Positions 39,388-48,569 of a stretch of DNA of 64,000 bases are shown piece after piece. Each line of letters begins with the position of its first letter. Position 1 is the first letter of the stretch. Below the pieces are notes generated by a model that saw only the letters and a list, made by a program, of their open reading frames with translations, was not told the DNA's origin and made no database searches. A program made the translations under genes and the position numbers. The stretch is taken from contig CAVPGM010000009.1 in the NCBI GenBank assembly GCA_963703945.1, positions 186,001 to 250,000 on the forward strand. Reading direction: 5' to 3'. Source of the stretch: JALORV01 sp963703945. GTDB taxonomy: Bacteria > Pseudomonadota > Gammaproteobacteria > Burkholderiales > Burkholderiaceae_F.

Positions 39388-40816
39388 ATGAAAGCTTTCC
39401 CCTCTGCTCGACCTCGCAGCAAACTTCCCATCGTTGTCGTCCTCATCCTGATCGTCGTCGCCGCCATGGCCGGCGGCGCTTATTACCTGTCGCCACGCTT
39501 CGAATCCGAGCCGCCGCAGATCACCGTCTCGCCCAATGTCGATGTGCTGGGCGTGGCACCACTTGAGATCCAGGTCACCGACAAGGGGACGGGCTTGAGA
39601 TCTGTAACGGCGACACTGTCCCAAGGCGGGACCGAGCTCAGCCTCGCATCCGAGCGGTTCGACAGACCCGTGAACGAGAAGAAGATTGCGGTGGCCCTGG
39701 CGAAGGTGCCCGGCGTGAAGGAAGGACCGGCCGTGCTTCGCGTCACCGCACGCGATGCCTCGCTGTGGCATTCCTTCAGCGGCAACGAGGCCGTGCTGGA
39801 GAAGAAGTTCACGATCGACATCACGCCGCCCACGCTGGAGCTCATCGCCGACGACCGCTACGTCAATTTCGGCGGCGTGGGCGTGATCGTCTACAAGGCG
39901 TCGGCGGACACGGCGACCAGCGGAGTGAAGATCGGCGACTACTACTTCCCGGGTTTCCCCGGCCAGGTGAAGGGCCATCCGGACCACTTCCTGGCCCTCT
40001 TCGCGCACCCGTACGACACCCCGCCGGAGGCGAGGCCCACGCTGGTCGCCACCGACAAAGCCGGCAACACGCGCGAGATGCGACTCGCCTACGAGCTCAA
40101 GAACGTCAAGTACAAGAAGAGCACCCTCGCCATATCGGACAGCTTCCTGCACAACAAGATCGCGCCGCTGCTCACCGACGCCGCCGCACGCGAGGGCGCG
40201 CCGAAGGACGTCTTCCTCGCCGTGAACCGGCGGCTGCGGAAGGAGAACGAGGACCGCATCACCGCGATCACGAAGAAGGCCACACCCTCAATGCTGTGGA
40301 AGGACGCGTTCGCCCAACTCAGCAACTCGAAGGTCGAGGCGAACTTCGCGGACCAGCGGACGTACACCTACAACGGCGTAGCCAATCGATGCCGCGTACC
40401 ACCTCGGCTACGACCTCTCGGTGACGAAGAACTACCCGGTCGAAGCCTCCAACAGCGGCACGGTGGCCTTCACCGGCGACCTGGGCATCTACGGCAACAC
40501 AGTGATCCTCGACCACGGCCTCGGCCTGTTCACCCTCTACGGCCATCTCAGCTCGATCGACGTCAAGGCGGGCGATTCGGTCGCCAAGCGCCAGATCCTC
40601 GGCAAGACAGGTGAGACAGGGCTTGCCGCCGGCGATCACCTGCATTTCGGCGTCTATCTCGACGGCGTCGCGGTGCTGCCGGTGGAGTGGTGGGACCAGA
40701 AGTGGATCGACGACAACATCAAGCCCAAGCTGGAAGGACGGAGCGGGCTGGAGATCGCCGAGGCGCAGCAGCCGGCGAAGGGAGCGCGGAAGGGCGGGTC
40801 GAAGCGACGGCGATAG
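39388..40816 (+). CDS. M23 family metallopeptidase, one frameshift
   Basis: A membrane anchor (about 13-33, LPIVVVLILIVVAAMAGGAY), a long beta-rich periplasmic region and a C-terminal LytM/M23 peptidase domain with AYHLGYDLSV, LYGHLSSIDV and the zinc motif HLHFG. An extra A near 40385 breaks the frame just before AYHLGYD; removing it gives 475 residues. M23 enzymes cut peptidoglycan cross-bridges. It lies 282 bases after the OmpA-like lipoprotein gene on the same strand, so it may belong to the same envelope unit, but that link is inferred. Confidence 0.85.
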
Positions 40817-40834
40817 TCGTTTCCGAAGCGACTT

Positions 40835-43800
40835 CTATGCAGCGGCAGATTCGGACACCGTCACCGGGCCCTTGCCACTGAAGCGGTCGAGCGCAAGGTA
40901 GATGACCGGCGTGATGTAAAGCGTCACGGCCTGTGAAAACACGAGGCCGCCGACAACGGCAAGTCCAAGCGGCTGTCGCAGTTCTGCGCCGGCACCCAGG
41001 CCGATGGCAATCGGCACCGCCCCCATCAGCGCGGCCAGCGTCGTCATCATGATCGGCCGGAAGCGCAGGATGCAGGCTTCGCGGATTGCCGCCGCCGGAG
41101 CCATGCCCTGGTGGCGCTGCGCATCGAGCGCGAAGTCGATCATCATGATGGCGTTCTTCTTCACGATGCCGATCAGCAGCAGAATGCCGATCGTGGCAAT
41201 CAGTGTCAGGTCCTGGCCGAATAGCATGAGGGTCGCCAGTGCGCCGACCGCCGCCGACGGCAATCCGGCGAGAATCGTGATCGGGTGGATGTAGCTTTCG
41301 TAGAGCACGCCGAGCAGCACATAGATCACCAGCAGCGCCCCGATGATCAACACGGCCTGGCTGCCCTGCGAACTCTTGAAGACAGCGGCATCGCCGCCGT
41401 AGCTCGTAATGATCGAGGCCGGCATGCGAAGCGCATCGCGCGCCTGCTCGAGCTTCGTCGTCGCATCACCGAGCGCGGCGCCAGGCGCAAGGTTGAACGA
41501 GACCGTCACCGCTTGCAGTTGGCCGACGTGGTTGATCGAGGTGGGGCCGACAGTGCGCTCGACGGTCGCAAAGCTCGAGAGCGGCACCAGGGCGCCGCTC
41601 GACGAGCGAACGTAGATCCCATTGAGCGCCGCTTCGTCCTGCTTGGCTTCGGGTAGCACCTCCATGATCACCTGGTAGCTGTCTGTCGGCAGATAGATGG
41701 TTGACACCTGTCGTTCGCCGAATGCGCTGAACAGCGCCGTGCGCACCGCGTCAATGGACACGCCGAGCGTGTTGGCGCGATCGCGGTCGATCTTCAGCTG
41801 CGCCTGAAGGGCGCGCAGCTGCGCGTCGCTGGTGACGTCGCGAAACAGAGGGTCCGCACGCAGCCGCTCCTGCAAGCGCGCGGCCCAATCGCTTATCTCG
41901 TCGGCCCGCACGCTCTGCAGGATGTACTGGTATTGCGCCTTGCTCTGACGGCCGCCAAGCTGCAGGTTCTGCACCGGACGCATGAAGACGTTGATGCCAG
42001 CCACCTCCCGCAGCTTGCGGCGCAGGCCTTCGACCACCTGCTTCATCGGCTGCCGCTGCGAGCGGGGCTTGAGCGTCACGAACATACGGCCGGTGTTCTG
42101 TGCACCGCTGCCACCGTTGAACGAGCTTACGTTTCTGACGTTCGGATCGGCGCGGAAGATCGCGGCCACGCGCTCCTGCAGGCGGATCATCTCGGGAAAC
42201 GACGTGTCCTCGGAGGCCTCGGTCGAAACCTGGATCTGACCGATATCCTCTTCGGGGAAGAAGCCTTTCGGGATGACGACGAACAACCAGGCCGTGCCGA
42301 CAAAGGTAAGCAGTGCAATTCCGAGTACGGCCTTCCGGTGCCGCAACGCGAGGTCGAGCGAGCGCGTGTAGAGCGACAGTGACCAGTCGAAGCCGCGCTC
42401 GAACATCCTCACCACGGCACCGGGCGACTTCTTATGCGACTCGTCACTCAGGAAGCGACCCGCCAGCATGGGAACCAGCGTCAGCGAGACAAAAGCCGAG
42501 ACCACGATGGCCAGACTGACGATCACCGCAAACTCATGAAACAGCAGACCGATCACGCCGGGCATGAAGAAGATCGGAATGAATACCGCGACCAGTGATG
42601 ACGAGATCGAAATGATCGTGAAGCCGACCTCGCGCGACCCGCGCAGCGCCGCCTGGAAAGGTGGCATGCCGTTCTCGACGTGCCGCATGATGTTCTCGAG
42701 CATCACGATTGCATCGTCGACGACGAGACCGACGGCCAGCGTCAGCCCGAGCAGGGAAATGTTGTCGAGGCTGTAGCGAAAGACCCCATAGAAGGGCCAC
42801 CGCACCGATCAACGACACCGGCAGCGAGAGCGCCGGAATCACGGTGGCCACGACGCGCCGCAGGAACAGGAATATCACCAGTACCACCAGCGCGACCGTC
42901 CCGAGCAGAGTCAGCGAAACATCGTGCAGTGCGTCGCGAACCGAGACCGAGCGGTCGTTGACCGGCTGTCAAGGCGACTGATTGCGGGCAGCTGGCTCTT
43001 CAGCGCCGGCAATGCCGCGCGTACCGCATCGACGACCCGCACGGTGTTGGCGCCGGGTTGACGCAGCACGGCGAGCGTGATCGAGTTTTCCCCGTTCAGC
43101 GTGGCCCACGTCTTGACGGTTTCGACGCTGTCTTCGACGGAGGCGACGTCCCGCAGCCGAACCGAATTGCCGCCGCGGTCGCTCACGATCAGGTTCGCGA
43201 ACTCTGCCGCGTTGCGCAGTTGGCGGTTGGCCTGCAAGGTCAGCGTCTGGCGCTGGCCCTCGAGCGTGCCGACCGGAGTGTTGACGTTGGCTGCGCGCAG
43301 CGCGTCGCTCAGCTCGTCCAGTCCGATATTGCGCGCGGCCAGCGCTTCGGGCATGACCCGTACGCGGACCGCGTACCGCTTGGCGCCGAAGATATTGACT
43401 TGCGCCACACCGTCGATCGTTGACAGTGTCGGCGTGATCAGGTGTTCGGCGTAGTCCTGCAGATCTGATGGCGCCAGCGACGGCGAGGTCAGCGCAATCA
43501 GCAGGACAGGTGCGTCGGCCGGATTGACCTTTCGGTACGACGGCGGAATGGTCATGTCTTCCGGAAGCGTCCGCTGAGCCCGCAGCAGCGCCGCCTGCAC
43601 GTCGACCGCTGCCGCATCGATATTGCGACCATCTTCGAATTCGAGCGTCAGCGACGTGTTTCCCAGGGTGCTGGTCGAACTGATCGTCTTCAATCCAGGG
43701 ATGGTCTGGAACTGCTTCTCGAGCTGCAGCGCGACCGAGGTGGCCATCGCCTCCGGGCTGGCCCCAGGCAGGGCTGCGAAAACGTTGATGATCGGAGTGT

Positions 43801-43922
43801 CGTAGCTCGGAAGCGCAGCGACCGGAATGCTTCGATAGCGCGATGACGCCGGCCACGACGATGGCCGCATTGAGCAGCACCGTCATCACCGGCCGGCGAA
43901 TGAAGAGTTCCGAAAGGTTCAT
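40835..43922 (-). CDS. RND multidrug efflux transporter (MdtB/MdtC-like), three frameshifts
   Basis: Starts MNLSELFIRRPVMTVLLNAA at 43922 and continues through three single-base breaks (near 43845, 42960 and 42795); repaired length is about 1028 residues, normal for the AcrB/MdtB class. Visible landmarks are YRSIPVAALPSYDTPIINV, the TM2 region VVLVIFLFLRRVVATVIPAL, GLVVDDAIVMLENIMRHVEN with the proton-relay Asp pair, and TLIATIGILLLIGIVKKNAI near the end. It pumps drugs out of the inner membrane using the proton gradient. Its ATG overlaps the stop of the adaptor gene (ATGA). Confidence 0.92.
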
Positions 43923-45094
43923 TTCGGTGCTTGTCTCGCCGCGTCAGTCGCGGCACCGGCCGCGCCCGACATGGCGCCGCTCGGTGTGGAAGTTGCTCCT
44001 TCGGGCGGACGCTCGACGACTGCGACTCCGGGACGCAGATTCTGCCGGCCGTCGAGCACGACGACGTCACCCGCGCTGACGCCGCTGACCGCGGCATCGT
44101 TGCCCTGGGCGTAGATGATCTCGACGGGCTGCAGCGCCGCCTTGCCGTCCTGAACCGTGTAGACGATCGGCCCGCGCGCGCTCTGGATGATGGCTGCCTG
44201 GGGGATCACCACAGCGTCTTTGAGCGTTCGCATCGTCATGGACACTGTGACGAAGGCGCCCGGCCACAGTTGACCTCCGCGGTTGTCGAACAGGGCCTTG
44301 ACCTTGACCGTGCCCGAGGCGGGGTCGATCGCGTTGTCGACAAACTGCAATCGCCCAACAAGGCGGACAGCGCTATCGGGAAGTGCGGCCGTAACGGCCG
44401 CACCGCCATCGGGCAACGCGGCCAGCGCATCGGCCAGTTGGCGCTGCGGCAATGGGAAGGAGACCGTGATCGGATCCAGCTGCGTGATCGTGACCAGCGT
44501 GGTCTGGTTGGCCTGCACTGCGCTGCCCGGAAACACGTTGATCGCGCCGACCCGCCCGGCACTCGGCGCCGAGACACGCGCATACGACAGCGCTACACCG
44601 GCGGCATCCAGTGCAGCGCGGTCGGCCGACATCGCAGCCGCCTGCGAATCGACGAGCGCCTGGTTGGTGTCGACTGCCCCCTGCGACACGAACTTCTTAT
44701 CGAGCAGCTCCTGGCTGCGGAGCAGCTGACGTTTCGCGTCGGCCAGCCCGGCTTCATCCCTTGCAAGTTGGGCTTTCGCCTTCGCCAGATTGGCTTCGTC
44801 AGTGCGCGCATCCAGCGTGAAGAGCAGCTCACCGGCGCGGACAAATTGTCCCTCCCGAATGTGTACCTGCTTGATGACAGTGGTCACCTGCGCTTTCACA
44901 TCGACGCTGGACAGAGGCGTTACGGTACCTGTCGCGGTCAGTTGCACCGGCACGTCACGTCGTTCCGCCCGCACGGTCGTCACTCCGACCGCCGTAGCAC
45001 CGCCTCCGGCTGGCACCGCCGTGTCGGCCGGACGATTGCAGCCGGCCAGCAACGCTCCGAGGAGTCCAAGCCAGGCGATCGATATTCTCATCAT
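43919..45094 (-). CDS. RND efflux adaptor (membrane fusion protein, MdtA-like)
   Basis: 391 residues from MMRISIAWLGLLGALLAGC, a lipoprotein signal with Cys19. The adaptor pattern is complete: lipoyl half (VPVQLTATGTVTPLSSVDVK), a helical hairpin (AKAQLARDEAGLADAKRQLL), RVSAPSAGRVGAINVFPGSA, a beta-barrel and the membrane-proximal end. The tail is Ala/Gly-rich. It joins the RND pump to an outer-membrane channel; no TolC-type gene follows in the window. The frame opens at 45322, but the lipobox fixes the start. Confidence 0.9.
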   Translation of the reverse strand: MMRISIAWLGLLGALLAGCNRPADTAVPAGGGATAVGVTTVRAERRDVPVQLTATGTVTPLSSVDVKAQVTTVIKQVHIREGQFVRAGELLFTLDARTDEANLAKAKAQLARDEAGLADAKRQLLRSQELLDKKFVSQGAVDTNQALVDSQAAAMSADRAALDAAGVALSYARVSAPSAGRVGAINVFPGSAVQANQTTLVTITQLDPITVSFPLPQRQLADALAALPDGGAAVTAALPDSAVRLVGRLQFVDNAIDPASGTVKVKALFDNRGGQLWPGAFVTVSMTMRTLKDAVVIPQAAIIQSARGPIVYTVQDGKAALQPVEIIYAQGNDAAVSGVSAGDVVVLDGRQNLRPGVAVVERPPEGATSTPSGAMSGAAGAATDAARQAPK

Positions 45095-45231
45095 CGAGAC
45101 GACGTCCAGGATCCCCACGGCCGATTCCCGGAGATCAACGACCGTCGATGGAGAAGCCTGGCTATCCCTCAGGGAGTGCGATTGCCTCATGCTTTCCGAA
45201 CTTTGCCACAGCTTGAGTGCGAAGATCGTGC

Positions 45232-45864
45232 ATGCAACTGACGCCCGAAGACCTTCGGCAGATCGCCGGACGCACGCTGGCGTACTACGACCAGCGTGCA
45301 GAAGCCTTCTGGGAAGGCACACGCGATCACGACGTGAGCCAGAACATCAGCGCGTTGCTGCAGCACATCGAGGCGGCGCCACCGTTCGAGTTGCTCGACT
45401 TCGGATGCGGACCGGGGCGAGACCTCGCGACATTCAAGGCGCTCGGGCACAGCGCGATCGGTCTCGAAGGATCGGCGCAGTTGGCCGCGATGGCGCGCAC
45501 ACACAGCGGCTGCACCGTGCTCGAGCAGAACTTCCTCGATTTGGCGCTGCCTGCCAATCATTTCGACGGCGTGTTCGCCAATGCGGCGCTGTTCCACGTC
45601 CCCAGCCAAGCACTGCCTCGCGTCCTGCTGGAACTACACAGGACGCTCAAGCCGAGGGGCGTTCTGTTCAGCTCGAACCCGCGCGGCGACGGCCAAGAGG
45701 GTTGGGAAGGCGGCCGATACGGCGCTTTCCACGACTGGGAGACCTGGCTTGGTTACATGACCGCAGCCGGATTCGTAGAGCTGACTCATTTCTATCGACC
45801 GACTGGTCTGCCACAGGAACAGCAACCCTGGTTAGCAAGCGTGTGGCGAAAACCCATGCCCTGA
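45232..45864 (+). CDS. Class I SAM-dependent methyltransferase
   Basis: 210 residues from MQLTPEDLRQIAGRTLAYYD (ATG 45232; GTG/ATG codons just upstream are possible). The Rossmann motif I is FELLDFGCGPGRDLATFKAL, motif II VLEQNFLDLALP and motif III/IV DGVFANAALFHVP and LKPRGVLFSSNPRG. The length and motifs match the small UbiE/YrrT-like methyltransferases; the substrate is unknown. It diverges from the RND operon. About 226 bases with no supported gene follow it. Confidence 0.9.
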   Translation: MQLTPEDLRQIAGRTLAYYDQRAEAFWEGTRDHDVSQNISALLQHIEAAPPFELLDFGCGPGRDLATFKALGHSAIGLEGSAQLAAMARTHSGCTVLEQNFLDLALPANHFDGVFANAALFHVPSQALPRVLLELHRTLKPRGVLFSSNPRGDGQEGWEGGRYGAFHDWETWLGYMTAAGFVELTHFYRPTGLPQEQQPWLASVWRKPMP

Positions 45865-46090
45865 GCGACGGGTGATCACCCCGGTCGTGGCTGTTCAGGA
45901 ACTCAGCGCGCGCTCTCATCGGCGCACAAATGTCTGGTCGCCGGGAGCAACCCTCGATCGAGGACTCGCACTTTGTACCTTCTCGAGCAGCACGGCGGGA
46001 TCGTATCGCCACAGCCAGACGTCAGCGTCTGCAGCTGTCGACGTTGAGCGACGGCATCGGGCTCCAGTTCGATGCCGCATGAACCGTAAA

Positions 46091-46888
46091 TCAGTTTGCG
46101 AGGACGAAGAGGCGCACCACTCCTGCGGCAATCAAGGCGGCGCCAAGCCAGTGGGACAAACGCTCTCCACCCGGCAAGAGCTTCTCGATCGCCACGGCAA
46201 CTGCCAGCGCGGCGACCCAGGCGAGATTCATGGCGCCGCCGACGAACAACAGGGCCATCAGCACCCAGCAGCAGCCGACGCAGAACAACCCGTGGCGCAG
46301 GCCCATTGCGAAGGCGCCGGCGGCGCCGGGCCGCCATTCGCCAAGCAAGAACCCGACCGGCGTTCGGCACTTCGCCAGGCAGACCTGCTTCAGCGGTGAG
46401 AACTGATAGAGGCCCGCAATGACGAGCAAGGTCGCGTTCAGCGCAGTGGACGTGCTGGCAATCATCGGGCTCAACCAACCGGCCGATTGGAAAGTCCACT
46501 GCAGGCCCGTTGCGGCGACACTGAAGGCGACCCACACAACCAGGTATGCGGCCACGAAAGCCTGCGCGCGAAGTCGCTCGCCACGCTGCGCGCTCAGCGC
46601 GGCGAAGGTCTGGATCATCGGCAGTGCCGAGGGCAGCATCATGGCGACCATCATGACTGCCCACATCAGCGCGACGGCAACCAGATTCGCCGCGGTCCAC
46701 TGGGCTGACATCGGCATCGTCAACTGTGCGATCGGGTGACCCATGTCGAATGCCAGCCAGACCAGCAAAGCCCAACCCATCAGGCTGAGCGCAAGGCTCG
46801 CCAGCATTGCCATGTGGCGAGCCAGGGGCGTCGACCGGCCCTCTGTCGGCGCGCTTGGCGCCGCCTCTGTCGAAAGTGGCTTTCCCAC
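46091..46888 (-). CDS. DUF2182 polytopic membrane protein, cysteine-rich
   Basis: 265 residues with about eight membrane helices: ALLVWLAFDMGHPIAQLT, NLVAVALMWAVMMVAMMLPS and others. Two cysteine clusters, KQVCLAKCRTPVGF and GLFCVGCCWVLMALLFVGG, plus Met-rich helices are the hallmarks of DUF2182, annotated as a predicted metal-binding integral membrane protein. It diverges from a DUF1326 gene, a pairing seen repeatedly, suggesting a joint metal or thiol role. Met-rich TM3 (MMVAMMLP) would suit Cu or Hg. Confidence 0.87.
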   Translation of the reverse strand: MGKPLSTEAAPSAPTEGRSTPLARHMAMLASLALSLMGWALLVWLAFDMGHPIAQLTMPMSAQWTAANLVAVALMWAVMMVAMMLPSALPMIQTFAALSAQRGERLRAQAFVAAYLVVWVAFSVAATGLQWTFQSAGWLSPMIASTSTALNATLLVIAGLYQFSPLKQVCLAKCRTPVGFLLGEWRPGAAGAFAMGLRHGLFCVGCCWVLMALLFVGGAMNLAWVAALAVAVAIEKLLPGGERLSHWLGAALIAAGVVRLFVLAN

Positions 46889-47009
46889 TCGGTGAACTCA
46901 TCCTTGCATGGGCACTGCAATGAGCATAGCCTTTTGCGACGCGCGGCCGGCCGTGTGCTGATGGCGCCGACCCTGCCTTCGATCGAACACCTGCTTGAAG
47001 GGGATCACC

Positions 47010-47624
47010 ATGGCAGCCTGGCAACTGAGCGGCGAATATATGGAAACGTGCAACTGCACATTCCTGTGCCCCTGTATTGCAACGAACCTCACTGCGCGGC
47101 CTACCGACGGCGACTGCAAGGTCGCAGTCGCACTGCGCATCGACAGAGGTTCGAAAGACGGTGTGACGCTGGACGGACTTTCGTTCATTGTCATGTTGCA
47201 TTCGCCCGGGCCAATGGGCGAGGGCAACATAACCGTCGGGCTCATCATCGATGAGCGCGCGACGCCTCAGCAGGTCGAGGCCATTACCGCGATTGCGACA
47301 GGCTCGGCTGGCGGCCCAATGGCCGCGCTGGCGCCGCTGGTAGGCAAGATTGCGGGTGTCGAAAGACGGCCGATCCAGTTCATTGCGGATGGGCTGAAGC
47401 GTGCCGTGCGCGCTGGAGACCTCGTCGATCAGGCGTGCGAAGGCATGGCGAGCGCCGTCGCACCGGGCCAGGCGGTCGGCATCGACAATGTGGCCCACCC
47501 GGTGAACACGAGGCTGTCGCTGGCAAAGGCAACGCGCAGTCGTTTCAACGTTTTCGGCATGAACTGGAACGATTCGAGCGGCACGCGCAACGGCCATTTC
47601 GCGCCATTTGCGTGGTCGGCATAG
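47010..47624 (+). CDS. DUF1326 protein with CxC-rich start
   Basis: 204 residues from MAAWQLSGEYMETCNCTFLC (ATG 47010; ATG 46995 is possible). The N-terminal METCNCTFLCPCIATNL motif has four cysteines in 10 residues, followed by a beta-rich body (VTLDGLSFIVMLHSPGPMGE, QQVEAITAIATGSAGGPMAA). DUF1326 is of unknown function; the Cys cluster looks like a metal or haem-linked thiol site. It is divergently transcribed from the DUF2182 gene over a 121-base shared control region. Confidence 0.87.
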   Translation: MAAWQLSGEYMETCNCTFLCPCIATNLTARPTDGDCKVAVALRIDRGSKDGVTLDGLSFIVMLHSPGPMGEGNITVGLIIDERATPQQVEAITAIATGSAGGPMAALAPLVGKIAGVERRPIQFIADGLKRAVRAGDLVDQACEGMASAVAPGQAVGIDNVAHPVNTRLSLAKATRSRFNVFGMNWNDSSGTRNGHFAPFAWSA

Positions 47625-47639
47625 TGCGGGTGCTTTCAC

Positions 47640-47897
47640 ATGACGCGCTCGCAGGCGGTCGAGTGGGGCCGTTACGGAATTAACGTGAATGCGATCTGTC
47701 CGGGGTACATACGCACCGAGATGAACGATGCGGTGTGGGATACCGAACGCGGTGCGAAGCTGCTGGATCGACTCCCGCGCAAGAGAGTCGGGACCGCGGA
47801 GGACCTGGACGGCGTGCTGTTGCTGCTAGTGGCCGACGAATCGCAGTTCATCAACGGCGCCATCATTGCGGCCGACGACGGAATGTCAGTGGCGTAA
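47640..47897 (+). pseudogene. C-terminal fragment of an SDR oxidoreductase
   Basis: 85 residues that match only the last third of a short-chain dehydrogenase: AVEWGRYGINVNAICPGYIR (the post-catalytic strand and PG motif), then RLPRKRVGTAEDLDGVLLLL and the usual end FINGAIIAADDG. The Rossmann motif and the YxxxK catalytic site, about 160 residues, are missing. It begins 15 bases after the DUF1326 stop, so the 5' part was lost by rearrangement at that junction. Not expected to be active. Confidence 0.85.
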
Positions 47898-47933
47898 CGC
47901 TTGGGCTCGGTGGTCGCCACCGCGGTTGCACAT

Positions 47934-48404
47934 TCACTTCGGCGGGGTCGCGAGAAATCCGTCCCGCTTACCTTCCCATTTGATGAACACCACGCACACG
48001 TCTGTCAAACAGGAGTCACCATGCGGTTGAAGGCCAGGTTGATGCCAGTAGCTGCCAGGGCCCAGAGCCGGGACGTCCGCTTCCCGTTGCCCTTCTCCCC
48101 AGTGCTTCGCCTGCCCCTCGAGAAGTACCAGATCGTAACCGGACGTGTGATAGTGCAGAGTGCCGGTGTACTTCTCCACTCTTATGAGCATGGATGAGGG
48201 TCCTTTGGTCGGATCGCCCCACAGCACAGCAATCTGGGCTTCGTTCGGGTGCGCCGGATCGAGGGGAACGAATTTCGCGTCCTCGCGCCGGATGACAACC
48301 ATCTGGTCAGCGGCCGCAGCGACGCCGGCAAACGCCGACGCCAGACAAGCTATCCCCACCATCACTGTTCGACACGACTGGACCTTCAAGCCAAACTTAC
48401 ACAT
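47934..48404 (-). CDS. Exported cupin-like protein
   Basis: 156 residues with a signal peptide (about 1-32, ASAFAGVAAAADQ). The core matches a single cupin barrel of the DUF4437/ChrR-type: VEKYTGTLHYHTSGYDLVLL (HxH with a nearby acidic partner) and PGSYWHQPGLQPHGDSC, giving several His for a metal. The C-terminus includes CLTDVCVVFIKWEGKRD. A periplasmic metal-binding protein is inferred. It is preceded by a GGAGGATCC ribosome site (spacing about 5). Confidence 0.8.
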   Translation of the reverse strand: MCKFGLKVQSCRTVMVGIACLASAFAGVAAAADQMVVIRREDAKFVPLDPAHPNEAQIAVLWGDPTKGPSSMLIRVEKYTGTLHYHTSGYDLVLLEGQAKHWGEGQREADVPALGPGSYWHQPGLQPHGDSCLTDVCVVFIKWEGKRDGFLATPPK

Positions 48405-48569
48405 TAGGATCCTCCTTCAATAGCGCGGGTGCGGACGGCATCCCATCTGCGCGCGATCGTGCGTTAGCGACTTCACCGTCTCCGCCACAATTTGACACAA
48501 GAGTTGCGGAAGTGAAGGGTTACGAGCCGGCGCTTCGCAAAAAAAGCGGGAGAGATTCGCGGCGATTTC

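Noticed and set aside
45865..46090. Possible small gene between the methyltransferase and DUF2182
   Set aside because: A minus frame reads DVWLWRYDPAVLLEKVQSAS, which looks protein-like, but it has no supporting start or family match.
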